Source: Flavobacteria bacterium MS024-2A | GTDB taxonomy: Bacteria > Bacteroidota > Bacteroidia > Flavobacteriales > Flavobacteriaceae | Direction of reading: 5' to 3' | DNA: 33,995 nt | NCBI GenBank assembly: GCA_905181895.1 | Contig: CAJJAB010000113.1 | Coordinates: forward strand, 1-33,995 | Part shown: one piece after another, positions 10,383 through 17,546 of the stretch | Layout of the letters: every line of letters starts with the position of its first letter | Numbering within the stretch: the stretch's first letter is position 1 | Notes under the pieces: model-generated | Seen by the model: the letters and a program-made list of their open reading frames with translations, nothing else | Databases searched by the model: none | What the model was told of the DNA's origin: nothing | Position numbers and translations under genes: made by a program

Positions 10383-10740
10383 TTATTTTTTTAAGGTATT
10401 TGCAGTATTAGCTACCTTCAGTGTGATTTATTTGAGCCTTAAACCTCCTGGTCAACAAATGACTTACTGGACTTTTCTAAATTTTAGACAAGATTTAGTT
10501 TTTCATTTTACCTGTTATTTTTTTCTTACAGGAATATATTTTGCAGCATTTTTTAAAAATACATCCGTTTTTAAAAAAGCCTTTTTTTTATCTTTTTCCG
10601 TCGGTTTTATTTTGGAGTTCATTCAGCTCATTTCAATATTCAATCGAACCTTTGACTTTAATGATTTATTAGCAAATTTAGCAGGGTCATGTCTTGGAAT
10701 TTTACTAATTCGACTTTTCTTTTCTTATTCTGTAAAGTAA
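10348..10740 (+). CDS. VanZ-like integral membrane protein
   Basis: Small membrane protein of 130 residues with about four hydrophobic helices (roughly residues 14-30, 50-68, 75-95 and 108-126). It carries VanZ-family hallmarks: LSLKPP after the first helix, [12 protein letters not shown] in the second, and [27 protein letters not shown] toward the end (two adjoining motifs). VanZ is named after a teicoplanin-resistance gene, but most family members have no known role and a resistance function should not be assumed. The ATG at 10348 overlaps gcvH by 35 bases in another frame. I see no alternative ATG, GTG or TTG in the next 20 codons that would keep the first helix whole, so this start is preferred. 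Confidence 0.82.
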   Translation: MLQHIFRWLQANYFFKVFAVLATFSVIYLSLKPPGQQMTYWTFLNFRQDLVFHFTCYFFLTGIYFAAFFKNTSVFKKAFFLSFSVGFILEFIQLISIFNRTFDFNDLLANLAGSCLGILLIRLFFSYSVK

Positions 10741-10795
10741 TAGCTTGTTTTTATTCTATTTTTTTTTAGTTTAGCTATCTAAATAATGGTTTATT

Positions 10796-11503
10796 ATGCA
10801 ACCCAAAAAAAATGATAAAGCTGATTTAAGTAAAAACAGCAGCCTTTACTTTGTAATAGGTCTAGCTGTGGTTCTACTTATTTCATGGCAAGCAATCGAA
10901 TGGAAAACATACGACAAAGATCTTTATGGCTATGAAGCTTTAAATGTTGATGAAGACGATGATGAGGAAATCCCAATCACTGAGCAAATAAAAACACCAC
11001 CACCACCACCACCACCTCCACCTCCTGCTCCTGAGGTAATTGAAGTAGTAGAAGATGAAGAAGAAGTAGAAGAAACCGTTATCGAATCTACAGAAACTAA
11101 TGAAGAAGAAATTATAGAGATTGTTGAGGTAGAAGAAGAATACGAGGAAGTGGATGTTCCTTTTGCTGTAATTGAAGATGTGCCTATTTTTCCTGGTTGT
11201 GAGAAAGTTAAGAAATCAGAAAGAAGAGATTGTTTTCAAGAGAAAATGAATAAACATATTCGTAAAAATTTTAGATATCCTGAGATTGCACAAGAAATGG
11301 GAATTCAAGGTAGGGTGTATGTTAATTTTATCATTGCAAAAGATGGACAAATCACAAACATAAGAATGCGTGGACCTGATAAGAATTTGGAAAAAGAAGC
11401 CCAACGTATTATTTCTAAATTACCTAGTATGATACCCGGAAAGCAAAGGGGTAGACCTGTTCGTGTTCCTTTTAGTATTCCTATTACATTTAGATTACAA
11501 TAA
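10796..11503 (+). CDS. TonB-like energy transducer
   Basis: Couples the inner-membrane proton motive force to TonB-dependent outer membrane receptors. At 235 residues it has a short cytoplasmic N-terminus, one transmembrane helix (about residues 17-35), and a run of ten prolines after KT near residue 68. A strongly acidic linker of about 45 residues rich in Glu and Val follows, then a C-terminal TonB domain with the expected NFRYPEIAQEMGIQGRVYV and PFSIPITFRL. Two cysteines flank a short basic segment in FPGCEKVKKSERRDCF. No exbB or exbD gene is nearby, so its partner motor is encoded elsewhere. A strong terminator follows 24 bases after the stop, and the gene ends its transcription unit. Confidence 0.9.
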   Translation: MQPKKNDKADLSKNSSLYFVIGLAVVLLISWQAIEWKTYDKDLYGYEALNVDEDDDEEIPITEQIKTPPPPPPPPPPAPEVIEVVEDEEEVEETVIESTETNEEEIIEIVEVEEEYEEVDVPFAVIEDVPIFPGCEKVKKSERRDCFQEKMNKHIRKNFRYPEIAQEMGIQGRVYVNFIIAKDGQITNIRMRGPDKNLEKEAQRIISKLPSMIPGKQRGRPVRVPFSIPITFRLQ

Positions 11504-11527
11504 TATTACATCTTTATTAAGTACCCG

Positions 11528-11556
11528 AAAACCAGCGATAAGCTGGTTTTTGTCTT
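11528..11556 (+). terminator. Rho-independent terminator after tonB-like gene
   Basis: A perfect 9-base-pair stem (AAAACCAGC at 11528-11536 with GCTGGTTTT at 11542-11550) and a 5-base loop, followed by a T-rich stretch (TGTCTTTT). It sits 24 bases after the stop codon. Confidence 0.85.
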
Positions 11557-11773
11557 TTATAAGACAACTTATATATTGATAGAAGATCTAATTTGAATTA
11601 AACTTTAGAATGCTAAAATTCAATCAAAATGCATTGTTTCCAAATTATCAAGTATAATCTCTAGTAACCAAACTATAATTTACTTTCGTATAACCTGTAT
11701 TGTCTGCTTTTCAATCAAGAATATATTGATTAATTAAATAGTAAAATATTTTATATCTAAATAGGTGATTTGA

Positions 11774-11804
11774 TTGTCCATTGCCTAATTCTCAACTATC
11801 TTTG
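11774..11804 (+). promoter_or_regulatory. Bacteroidota-type promoter for the ctaB oxidase cluster
   Basis: TTG at 11774-11776 and TATCTTTG at 11797-11804, spaced by 20 bases, match the Bacteroidota consensus exactly. The -7 box ends 23 bases before the ctaB ATG, giving a short leader. Confidence 0.75.
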
Positions 11805-11827
11805 TAACCCGAGCGATGCAGATATAG

Positions 11828-12730
11828 ATGCCCCAAAATGATACCCTTACTCTAGCTAACTTTCAGCTAATCTTAAGTGATTTTTCTCAACTCACTAAGT
11901 TTAGATTGTCTGTGACAGTTGTTATTTCTTCAATTGCCGGATATTTTTTAGCCGTTGAAACTATAGATTACCCTACTTTGTTTTTGCTAATTGTTGGAGG
12001 ATATGCAATGGTTGGCGCTTCAAATACTTTTAATCAAGTTTTTGAAAAAGATTTAGATAAGTTAATGTTGCGTACGCAAAACCGCCCAATCCCTAAAGGG
12101 AGAATAAATCCCAATAGTGCCTTGTTCATTGGAGTAATTTTAACTCTAATAGGTGTAGGCGCATTATATGTTATCAACTTAAAAACAGCCTTTTTTGCAA
12201 GTTTATCTATTTTTATATATGCTTGTCTCTACACTCCATTGAAGCAAAAAACTTCATTATCTGTTTTTGTAGGAGCTTTTCCAGGCGCTATTCCCTTTAT
12301 GCTGGGTTGGGTTGCTGCAACAAATGAGTTCGGAATTGAACCGGGTGTATTATTTATGATTCAGTTTTTTTGGCAATTCCCCCACTTTTGGGCAATTGGA
12401 TGGCTAATGCATGATCAATACCAAGCAGCTGGATTTAAAATGTTGCCTTCGGGAGCACGTGACCATTCTACCGCTTTTCAAACGGTTTTTTATACTCTGT
12501 GGACTGTAGTGATTTCATTATTACCAGCTTTCCATAATACTGGTGCACTCTTTTTGTCATTATCCTCTGCTATTTTAGTAGGACTTTTGGGATTGTTTTT
12601 TTTGTTTTATGCCATAAGATTAATGTTTTTAAAAACAGATCAGGCTGCTCGATTTTTAATACGGGCAAGTATTATATACATCACAGGAGTACAATTAGTT
12701 TATGTATTGGATAAATTTTTGATACAATAA
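11828..12730 (+). CDS. ctaB: Protoheme IX farnesyltransferase (heme O synthase)
   Basis: Inner membrane prenyltransferase that attaches a farnesyl group to protoheme, making heme O, the precursor of heme A for aa3/caa3 oxidases. At 300 residues it has the usual multi-helix UbiA-family fold. The first aspartate-rich prenyl-diphosphate site appears as N69-QVFEKDLD77, followed by RTQNRPIPKGR. The second conserved region includes LYTPLKQKTS, GAFPGAIPFMLGW and the histidine-rich helix QFFWQFPHFWAIGWLMHDQY. It heads the oxidase cluster from its own promoter and is followed after 13 bases by a subunit-III gene, so its product likely feeds the oxidase assembled from the neighbouring genes. The name cyoE is also used. 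Confidence 0.95.
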   Translation: MPQNDTLTLANFQLILSDFSQLTKFRLSVTVVISSIAGYFLAVETIDYPTLFLLIVGGYAMVGASNTFNQVFEKDLDKLMLRTQNRPIPKGRINPNSALFIGVILTLIGVGALYVINLKTAFFASLSIFIYACLYTPLKQKTSLSVFVGAFPGAIPFMLGWVAATNEFGIEPGVLFMIQFFWQFPHFWAIGWLMHDQYQAAGFKMLPSGARDHSTAFQTVFYTLWTVVISLLPAFHNTGALFLSLSSAILVGLLGLFFLFYAIRLMFLKTDQAARFLIRASIIYITGVQLVYVLDKFLIQ

Positions 12731-12743
12731 AAAATATAAATAA

Positions 12744-13322
12744 ATGAATACAAACGACTCTTTAACGGTAAAAAATAATCGAGCAAAAAAAATGATGCTC
12801 TGGTTTGGAATGATAAGTATGAGTATGACTTTTGCAGGTTTAACCAGTGCCTATGTAGTTAGTAGTTCGAGATCAGATTGGATTCAACAAATTGAGCTGC
12901 CCTTTTCTTTCTCTCTAAGTACTTTACTTATTATTTTGAGTAGTGCAAGTTTTTATAGTGCACTAAAAATGATTCAATCTCAAAAAATAAAAGCTACTCA
13001 GTCATTACTCTTAATAACACTATTACTTGCAATTGGATTTATTTATTTTCAATTTCAAGGGTTTGGTGATATTATTGAAAAAGGTTATTATTTTACTGGA
13101 CCGGAAAGCTCTATAACTACATCCTATTTGTATGTTTTAGTTTTACTTCATTTGGTCCACTTAACGGCAGGCATAATTGTTGTTTTATTACTTTTTTTTA
13201 AGACTATGAGACAAAGTAATACTGATGGAAGTACCCTAGGATTTGAACTTGCCTTGACCTTTTGGCATTTTCTTGATTTTCTCTGGGTATATTTATTTTT
13301 ATTCGTTTCATTCTACGGTTAA
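12744..13322 (+). CDS. Cytochrome c oxidase subunit III, short form
   Basis: Heme-copper oxidase subunit III homologue of 192 residues with five predicted membrane helices. The start MMLWFGMISMSMTFAGLTSAYVV and the end ALTFWHFLDFLWVYLF bracket the fold, and the last is the diagnostic WHF-D-WV-L motif. A central LVLLHLVHLTAGIIVV matches the HGxHV-type helix of subunit III. It lacks the long insert of the next gene. Bacteroidota commonly encode two adjacent subunit-III proteins (family knowledge); which one sits in the mature complex cannot be told from sequence. It lies 13 bases after ctaB and 36 bases before the second copy. Confidence 0.9.
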   Translation: MNTNDSLTVKNNRAKKMMLWFGMISMSMTFAGLTSAYVVSSSRSDWIQQIELPFSFSLSTLLIILSSASFYSALKMIQSQKIKATQSLLLITLLLAIGFIYFQFQGFGDIIEKGYYFTGPESSITTSYLYVLVLLHLVHLTAGIIVVLLLFFKTMRQSNTDGSTLGFELALTFWHFLDFLWVYLFLFVSFYG

Positions 13323-13358
13323 AAATTAATAAATTTGCAAAGAATCTAATATGACACT

Positions 13359-14339
13359 ATGGAAGTTACTGTAAAAGCATCTGATGACGATAGCCAAGTT
13401 TGGGCTGGAGGTAATAAACCTCTAAACGCTAGCTATGGTAAAATGATGATGTGGTTTTTTATTGTTTCTGATGCCTTGACATTTACAGGTTTTCTTGTGT
13501 CCTATGGTTTTTCAAGATTTAAAAACATTAATTCTTGGCCCATTGCTGATGAAGTATTTACACACTTTCCTTTTTTACACGGTGTGGATGCTCCCATGTA
13601 TTATGTAGCTTTAATGACTTTTGTATTAATATTCTCATCTGTTACCATGGTATTGGCAGTAGACGCTGGTCATCATATGCAGAAGACTAAAGTGACTTTC
13701 TATATGTTATTGACCATTATTGGTGGTGCGATTTTTGTCGGATCTCAGGCTTGGGAATGGAAAAACTTTATTAAAGGAGAGTATGGTGCTTTGGAAACTA
13801 AAGGAGGTCAAATCCTTCAATTCGTAAATGCAGAAACTGGAAAGCGTGCAGCAATACAAGAATTTGCAGTTGGTATAGAAACTGATCGAACTACCCATCA
13901 GTCAAGTAATGGTATTTGGTATGAAAATGAAACAGCTTTACCGACAGTCTCTTTATTAGGAGTTAAAGAAGGATTTGTTTCTAATACTGATTTAGTGATT
14001 CGGACGGAACAATTAGATGAGAAAGGGCGAAAAAAAGTACTATCAAGAGAAGAGTCTTTAACTAAAATAGATGAGGCAATTTATGTTGTTGAGGGAGCAA
14101 ACCTTATTCGTAATGAATATGGAAATAGACTTTTTGCTGATTTCTTCTTCTTTATCACGGGATTTCATGGATTCCACGTTTTATCTGGAGTAGTTATAAA
14201 TATTATCATCTTTTTCAATGTCATTGTTGGAACTTATCAGCGCAGAGGACACTATGAAATGGTTGAAAAAGTTGGACTTTATTGGCACTTTGTTGATTTG
14301 GTTTGGGTATTTGTATTTACATTTTTCTATCTAGTTTAA
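13359..14339 (+). CDS. Cytochrome c oxidase subunit III, long form with soluble insert
   Basis: Second subunit-III homologue, 326 residues. The helices read as expected: MMMWFFIVSDALTFTGFLVSYG, a TM pair ending GSQAWEWKNFI, FADFFFFITGFHGFHVLSGV and finally YWHFVDLVWVFVFTFFYLV. Between WKNFI-KGEYG (about residue 138) and NRLFADF (about residue 252) lies a polar insert of about 110 residues absent from ordinary subunit III. It contains no obvious membrane helix or metal motif. The reading frame is unbroken, so this is an inserted domain rather than an artefact. The gene is 20 bases before the subunit-IV gene in the same cluster. Confidence 0.92.
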   Translation: MEVTVKASDDDSQVWAGGNKPLNASYGKMMMWFFIVSDALTFTGFLVSYGFSRFKNINSWPIADEVFTHFPFLHGVDAPMYYVALMTFVLIFSSVTMVLAVDAGHHMQKTKVTFYMLLTIIGGAIFVGSQAWEWKNFIKGEYGALETKGGQILQFVNAETGKRAAIQEFAVGIETDRTTHQSSNGIWYENETALPTVSLLGVKEGFVSNTDLVIRTEQLDEKGRKKVLSREESLTKIDEAIYVVEGANLIRNEYGNRLFADFFFFITGFHGFHVLSGVVINIIIFFNVIVGTYQRRGHYEMVEKVGLYWHFVDLVWVFVFTFFYLV

Positions 14340-14359
14340 CATAATTAAAAACAAATTAA

Positions 14360-14743
14360 ATGGCAGCAGAAGGGCATAAATTAGCCATCTTTAGAGGTTT
14401 ATTAAAATTTAAATCTAATCAGCAAAAAATTTGGGGAGTATTAATATTCCTTTCAATAGTAACAACTATTGAAGTTGCTTTGGGGATTATTAAACCTGAG
14501 ATATTGATGGGGAGTTTTCTTAGAATGAAAATTCTAAATTGGATTTTTATTATCCTTACCATAGTTAAAGCTTATTACATTGCCTGGGATTTCATGCACA
14601 TTAGAGATGAAAGAAGCGGATTTAAAAATGCGATAGTACTTCCGCTTATAATTTTAATTCCCTATTTAGCTTTTATTCTTTTGATTGAGGCTGATTATAT
14701 TTTTGATGTAATGAATGATGGATTTGTTTCTTGGAATTTTTAA
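14360..14743 (+). CDS. Cytochrome c oxidase subunit IV family protein
   Basis: A 127-residue protein with three membrane helices (about residues 23-41, 57-75 and 90-112). It belongs to the prokaryotic oxidase subunit-IV family, recognised by IWGVLIFLSIVTTIEVALGI, ILTIVKAYYIAWDFMHIRDE and the closing helix IILIPYLAFILLIEADY. In related oxidases this small subunit stabilises the complex near subunit III. It directly follows the long subunit-III gene and is followed by a hairpin with a T-run, so it may be the last gene of the structural part of the operon. Confidence 0.87.
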   Translation: MAAEGHKLAIFRGLLKFKSNQQKIWGVLIFLSIVTTIEVALGIIKPEILMGSFLRMKILNWIFIILTIVKAYYIAWDFMHIRDERSGFKNAIVLPLIILIPYLAFILLIEADYIFDVMNDGFVSWNF

Positions 14744-14764
14744 CACAAATAGTATTAAATAATT

Positions 14765-14790
14765 AAGTGGTTTTAAACCGCTTTTTTTTT
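14765..14790 (+). terminator. Terminator-like hairpin between subunit IV gene and Sco-like gene
   Basis: AAGTGG (14765-14770) pairs with CCGCTT (14778-14783) through one G-T wobble. The 7-base loop could zip further as TTT/AAA. Nine Ts follow the last C (14782-14790). This is a convincing intrinsic terminator by shape, but it ends only 5 bases before the next ATG (14796), so it may act as a partial terminator or attenuator for the Sco-like/sco genes. Confidence 0.7.
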
Positions 14791-14795
14791 GTATT

Positions 14796-15461
14796 ATGAA
14801 AAAGGAAGATTTATATAAGAAATTAGTATTAGGATTATTATTTGTATTTCCAATAGTAGTTTATCTTTTTTTTGCATCGGGAAAAAATAATTTTGCTAAA
14901 CTTCCTATTTTATCAAAAGGTGTTAATGAAATACTTGCCATTAAGTCTAATGTAGATAATAAATTAATGCTTAGAGATCATATAACTATATTGGGTTATT
15001 GGGGAGGGAGCCTTCAAAATAAGCAAGCCGAAGCTCTCAATCTAAATGAAAAAATCTACAAGCGTTTTTATGAGTTTGCAGATTTTCAATTTGTATTTTT
15101 TGTTAATCAAGATAGCTTGTCACAAGTAAATATTTTAAAAAGGACATTAAAAGAAGGGGTTGGAACGGACCTTTCCAAATGGAATTTTATTCCTGTATCT
15201 ACAGATGAAATTCAATCACATTTCAACTCGCTTCAAACCCCATTAAAACTTAGTCTAGAGGCAAGCTCACCGTACGTCTTTATAATCGATAAAGATTTAA
15301 ACTTAAGAGGAAGAAATGATGACGAAGATTCAGGAACTCTTTATGGTTTTGACGCTAGATCTGTTGCACAGATCAATAAAAAAATGATTGACGACGTCAA
15401 GGTGATCCTTGCGGAATATAGGCTAGCTTTAAAAATTTATAATACAAACCGTAAAAAGTAA
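14796..15461 (+). CDS. Membrane-anchored Sco/thioredoxin-like protein without cysteines
   Basis: 221 residues, of unknown function. The N-terminus carries one membrane anchor (about residues 10-27, LVLGLLFVFPIVVYLFFA) and the rest should face the periplasm. The pattern ITILGYWGG...FQFVFFV...SPYVFIIDKDLNLRGRNDD resembles the beta-strand layout of Sco/thioredoxin-fold proteins, where the last piece matches the strand before the copper-binding histidine. The protein has no cysteine anywhere, so the CxxxC copper/redox site is absent. It ends 5 bases before the canonical sco gene, which supports a related role in oxidase maturation, for example as a partner or chaperone. The fold assignment is inference; the lack of cysteine is seen directly. 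Confidence 0.7.
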   Translation: MKKEDLYKKLVLGLLFVFPIVVYLFFASGKNNFAKLPILSKGVNEILAIKSNVDNKLMLRDHITILGYWGGSLQNKQAEALNLNEKIYKRFYEFADFQFVFFVNQDSLSQVNILKRTLKEGVGTDLSKWNFIPVSTDEIQSHFNSLQTPLKLSLEASSPYVFIIDKDLNLRGRNDDEDSGTLYGFDARSVAQINKKMIDDVKVILAEYRLALKIYNTNRKK

Positions 15462-15466
15462 TTTAT

Positions 15467-16162
15467 ATGCCGAGTTTAAAATATGTGGGTCTTTTTTTGA
15501 TTATTATGATTTTTGGCATCTTATTTATTCCAAAAATAATTGAACGTATCAATTCAAACTCAATAATTGATAGTAGTCGAACTCAATCAGCTGCCCCTTT
15601 AAATTATATTATTTTAAACAATCAAACCAAGAAAGTACCTTCTTTTATATTTAAAAATCAAGACAGTCTCTTGATTTCTAACGAAGATTTTTTGGGGAAA
15701 GTTTATGTAGCAGAATTTTTCTTTACCTCATGTCCTAGTATTTGTCCAATAATGAATAAAAATTTGAAAACAATTGAATCTATCTACGGAATAAGATCCG
15801 ATTTTGGAATTGCTTCTTTTACAATTGATCCAGACCATGATACTCCATCTGTCTTAAAGAATTATGCTAATAATTATGAAGTTTTTTCTCAAAACTGGCA
15901 TTTTTTGACAGGCCAAAAAGAAGCTATATTTGAACTTGCAAATTCTGGATTTAATATATTTGCCTCTATAAATCCGAAAGTAGCTGGAGGTTTCGAACAT
16001 CAAGGCTATTTTGCCTTGATCGATAAAAAAGGCTTTATCCGTTCTCGTTCCGATCAATTTGGAAATCCTATTGTTTATTATATGGGACTTGATCAAGAAG
16101 GAGTGGAGGTTCAAGATGTTGATTTATTAATTGAGGATATAAAAAAATTATTGAATGAATAA
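15467..16162 (+). CDS. Sco1/SenC family copper-delivery protein
   Basis: Membrane-tethered thioredoxin-fold protein that helps insert copper into the CuA site of oxidase subunit II (family knowledge). At 231 residues it has an N-terminal anchor (about residues 7-24). The copper-binding CxxxC is Cys89 and Cys93 in FFTSCPSICPIMN, and the third ligand His178 is in FEHQGYFALID. The intermediate IDPDHDTPSVLKNYA is also diagnostic. All three metal ligands are present, so it should be functional, unlike the cysteine-free neighbour upstream. Its stop overlaps the DUF420 start by 8 bases (ATG at 16155), implying translational coupling. Confidence 0.95.
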   Translation: MPSLKYVGLFLIIMIFGILFIPKIIERINSNSIIDSSRTQSAAPLNYIILNNQTKKVPSFIFKNQDSLLISNEDFLGKVYVAEFFFTSCPSICPIMNKNLKTIESIYGIRSDFGIASFTIDPDHDTPSVLKNYANNYEVFSQNWHFLTGQKEAIFELANSGFNIFASINPKVAGGFEHQGYFALIDKKGFIRSRSDQFGNPIVYYMGLDQEGVEVQDVDLLIEDIKKLLNE

Positions 16163-16685
16163 TATCATGATAAATAAAGGTAAATACAACATTTATATAT
16201 GGATTGTTTCCATTGTAGTACCTGTGCTTGTTGCATTTCTTTTTACTGTTCGTATCCCGAATGTTGAACCTTTAAGTTTTTTGCCGCCAATATATGCGTC
16301 AATTAATGGGTTAACAGCCATATTTTTGATTATTGCTTTATGGGCAATTAAAAATAAAAAAATAGTGTTACACCAAGGCTTGATGAAAATCTCTATTGGA
16401 TTGTCTTTAGTTTTTCTTGTTATGTATGTTGCTTACCATATGACCTCTGACTCAACACCATATGGAGGTGAGGGATTTATGAGATATATTTATTTTTTTA
16501 TTTTAATTACCCATATCATCCTATCCATAGGGGTCATCCCAATGGTTTTAATTACTTATGTAAGGGCTATATCAAAACAATTTGCAAATCATAAAAAAAT
16601 TGCCCGCTATACTTTTCCAATATGGCTTTATATAGCTATTACCGGTGTAATTGTATATCTTATGATTTCACCTTACTATATTTAA
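16155..16685 (+). CDS. DUF420 family membrane protein, probable oxidase assembly factor
   Basis: Integral membrane protein of 176 residues with five predicted helices. DUF420-type features include FLPPIYASINGLTAIFLI, a helix with YVAYHMTSDSTPYGG and ILITHIILSIGVIPMVLITY, giving conserved histidines near the membrane surface. In Firmicutes a DUF420 protein (CtaM) is needed for heme-copper oxidase activity; a similar role here is inference from family and context. The ATG at 16155 overlaps the sco stop. A second ATG at 16167, just after that stop, is an equally possible start and would remove four residues. The next gene starts 1 base after this stop. Confidence 0.85.
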   Translation: MNNIMINKGKYNIYIWIVSIVVPVLVAFLFTVRIPNVEPLSFLPPIYASINGLTAIFLIIALWAIKNKKIVLHQGLMKISIGLSLVFLVMYVAYHMTSDSTPYGGEGFMRYIYFFILITHIILSIGVIPMVLITYVRAISKQFANHKKIARYTFPIWLYIAITGVIVYLMISPYYI

Positions 16686-16686
16686 T

Positions 16687-16902
16687 ATGAAATCTAAATT
16701 TTTATTTTCAGCCTTGTTGTTTATAATTTTCACTACTGATTTAGTTTATTCACAATGTTCTATGTGTAGAGCAGTACTTGAGTCCGAAGAAGGTCAAGTA
16801 ACAGCTAAAGGAATTAATAATGGAATTCTTTATCTTATGGCTATTCCTTATCTTTTAGTTGGAGTAGTTGGCTGGAAAGTTTTTCAGATATTAAAAAAAT
16901 AA
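16687..16902 (+). CDS. Small secreted/membrane protein with CxxC motif
   Basis: 71 residues, not named in my knowledge, but genes like it occur near oxidase maturation genes in this phylum. A signal peptide spans about residues 1-22 (ending VYSQ). The sequence right after it, CSMCRAVLESEEG, places a CxxC pair immediately behind the cleavage site. A C-terminal membrane helix follows (about residues 47-68, ILYLMAIPYLLVGVVGW). The mature protein would be a short membrane-tethered peptide with an exposed dithiol, suited to copper binding or redox exchange with Sco. It starts 1 base after the DUF420 stop and closes the cluster. Function is inferred from context only. Confidence 0.8.
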   Translation: MKSKFLFSALLFIIFTTDLVYSQCSMCRAVLESEEGQVTAKGINNGILYLMAIPYLLVGVVGWKVFQILKK

Positions 16903-16914
16903 TTTATACAAATC

Positions 16915-16944
16915 TTGTTTATAAAATAAACTAGTTTATATTTG
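16915..16944 (+). promoter_or_regulatory. Bacteroidota-type promoter for membrane protein/regulator/ABC exporter operon
   Basis: TTG at 16915-16917 and TATATTTG at 16937-16944, spaced by 19 bases, match the Bacteroidota consensus exactly. The ATG follows 14 bases after the -7 box, so the transcript would have a leader of only several bases. Confidence 0.78.
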
Positions 16945-16958
16945 TGTAAAATATAAGT

Positions 16959-17546
16959 ATGAATTCGTCTAAAGATCAAATTGAAGCAATATCAAGTGTA
17001 ATTAATAACACAAGAGAAAATTTAAAACCAATAAGTATTAATTTTATTTTTTGGGGCTGTTTAGTTATTGTAATGAGTTTGTTTCACATTGCTTTTGAAT
17101 CATTTATTCAAGCAACTCAATATTCAGCGACTTTATTTTGGACAGTTTTACCTTTAATTGGAATGATATTAACTATTTATTACAATATTAAGCACAGAAA
17201 GAAAATAGGATATGAAACTTATCTAAGTAGGGTTATAAAAATTATTTGGGGAGTGTTTAATTTAGCATGGATTTATATTATCGCTGTTTCTCTTACTTTA
17301 AATAATTTCCATCCAGTTCCTCCTATTTTATTTCTCTTGGGTCTTATATTAATTATTACTGGGATGATCATTAAATTTAAACCTATTACTCTGGGAGGAA
17401 TTTTTCTTATCACGTTTACATTCTATCTAAATTTTAACCCTGGAATTGATCTTCTAGTAGTCAATGTAGTTGGAGTTTTTTTAGGAATGTTATTGCCAGG
17501 GTTGGCACTTTTCTATTCTAAGCCCGATAATAAATCTGATGGATAA
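16959..17546 (+). CDS. Six-helix integral membrane protein of unknown function
   Basis: 195 residues, not recognised as a named family. After a polar N-terminal segment of about 25 residues (KDQIEAISSVINNTRENLKP) there are six hydrophobic helices, roughly at residues 27-48, 55-76, 91-113, 119-139, 142-160 and 163-186. A basic cytoplasmic loop NIKHRKKIGYETYLSRV sits between helices 2 and 3. It has its own good promoter and overlaps the winged-helix regulator by 8 bases, so the two are very likely produced together. It may be a membrane-bound sensor or partner of that regulator, or an accessory to the exporter downstream; nothing in the sequence decides between these. Confidence 0.75.
   Translation: MNSSKDQIEAISSVINNTRENLKPISINFIFWGCLVIVMSLFHIAFESFIQATQYSATLFWTVLPLIGMILTIYYNIKHRKKIGYETYLSRVIKIIWGVFNLAWIYIIAVSLTLNNFHPVPPILFLLGLILIITGMIIKFKPITLGGIFLITFTFYLNFNPGIDLLVVNVVGVFLGMLLPGLALFYSKPDNKSDG

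Larger units (their letters stand above)
11504..11827 (+). other. 324-base intergenic region between tonB-like gene and ctaB
   Basis: This is the only gap longer than 300 bases in the window. It holds the tonB-like terminator (11528-11556) at its left and the ctaB promoter (11774-11804) at its right. The intervening 220 bases are very AT-rich. I see no open frame with coding character, no tRNA and no repeat array there. One imperfect promoter -7 match (TACTTTCG at 11681) lacks a suitably spaced TTG. Confidence 0.7.

Noticed and set aside
10348-10740. VanZ-like protein as an antibiotic-resistance gene
   Set aside because: The VanZ family name is broad. There is no van cluster here and the gene sits between gcvH and a TonB gene.
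10990-11025. Simple CCA/CCT repeat read as a repeat element or CRISPR-like array
   Set aside because: It is an in-frame proline codon run within the TonB-like protein.
11560-11773. Small RNA or small gene in the largest intergenic gap
   Set aside because: No promoter-terminator pair, no stable GC-rich structure and no coding pattern beyond the tonB-like terminator and ctaB promoter.
13707-13898. Minus-strand open frame in the subunit-III insert as a hidden gene
   Set aside because: Short, without start context or recognisable family; the plus-strand insert reads continuously with the flanking helices.
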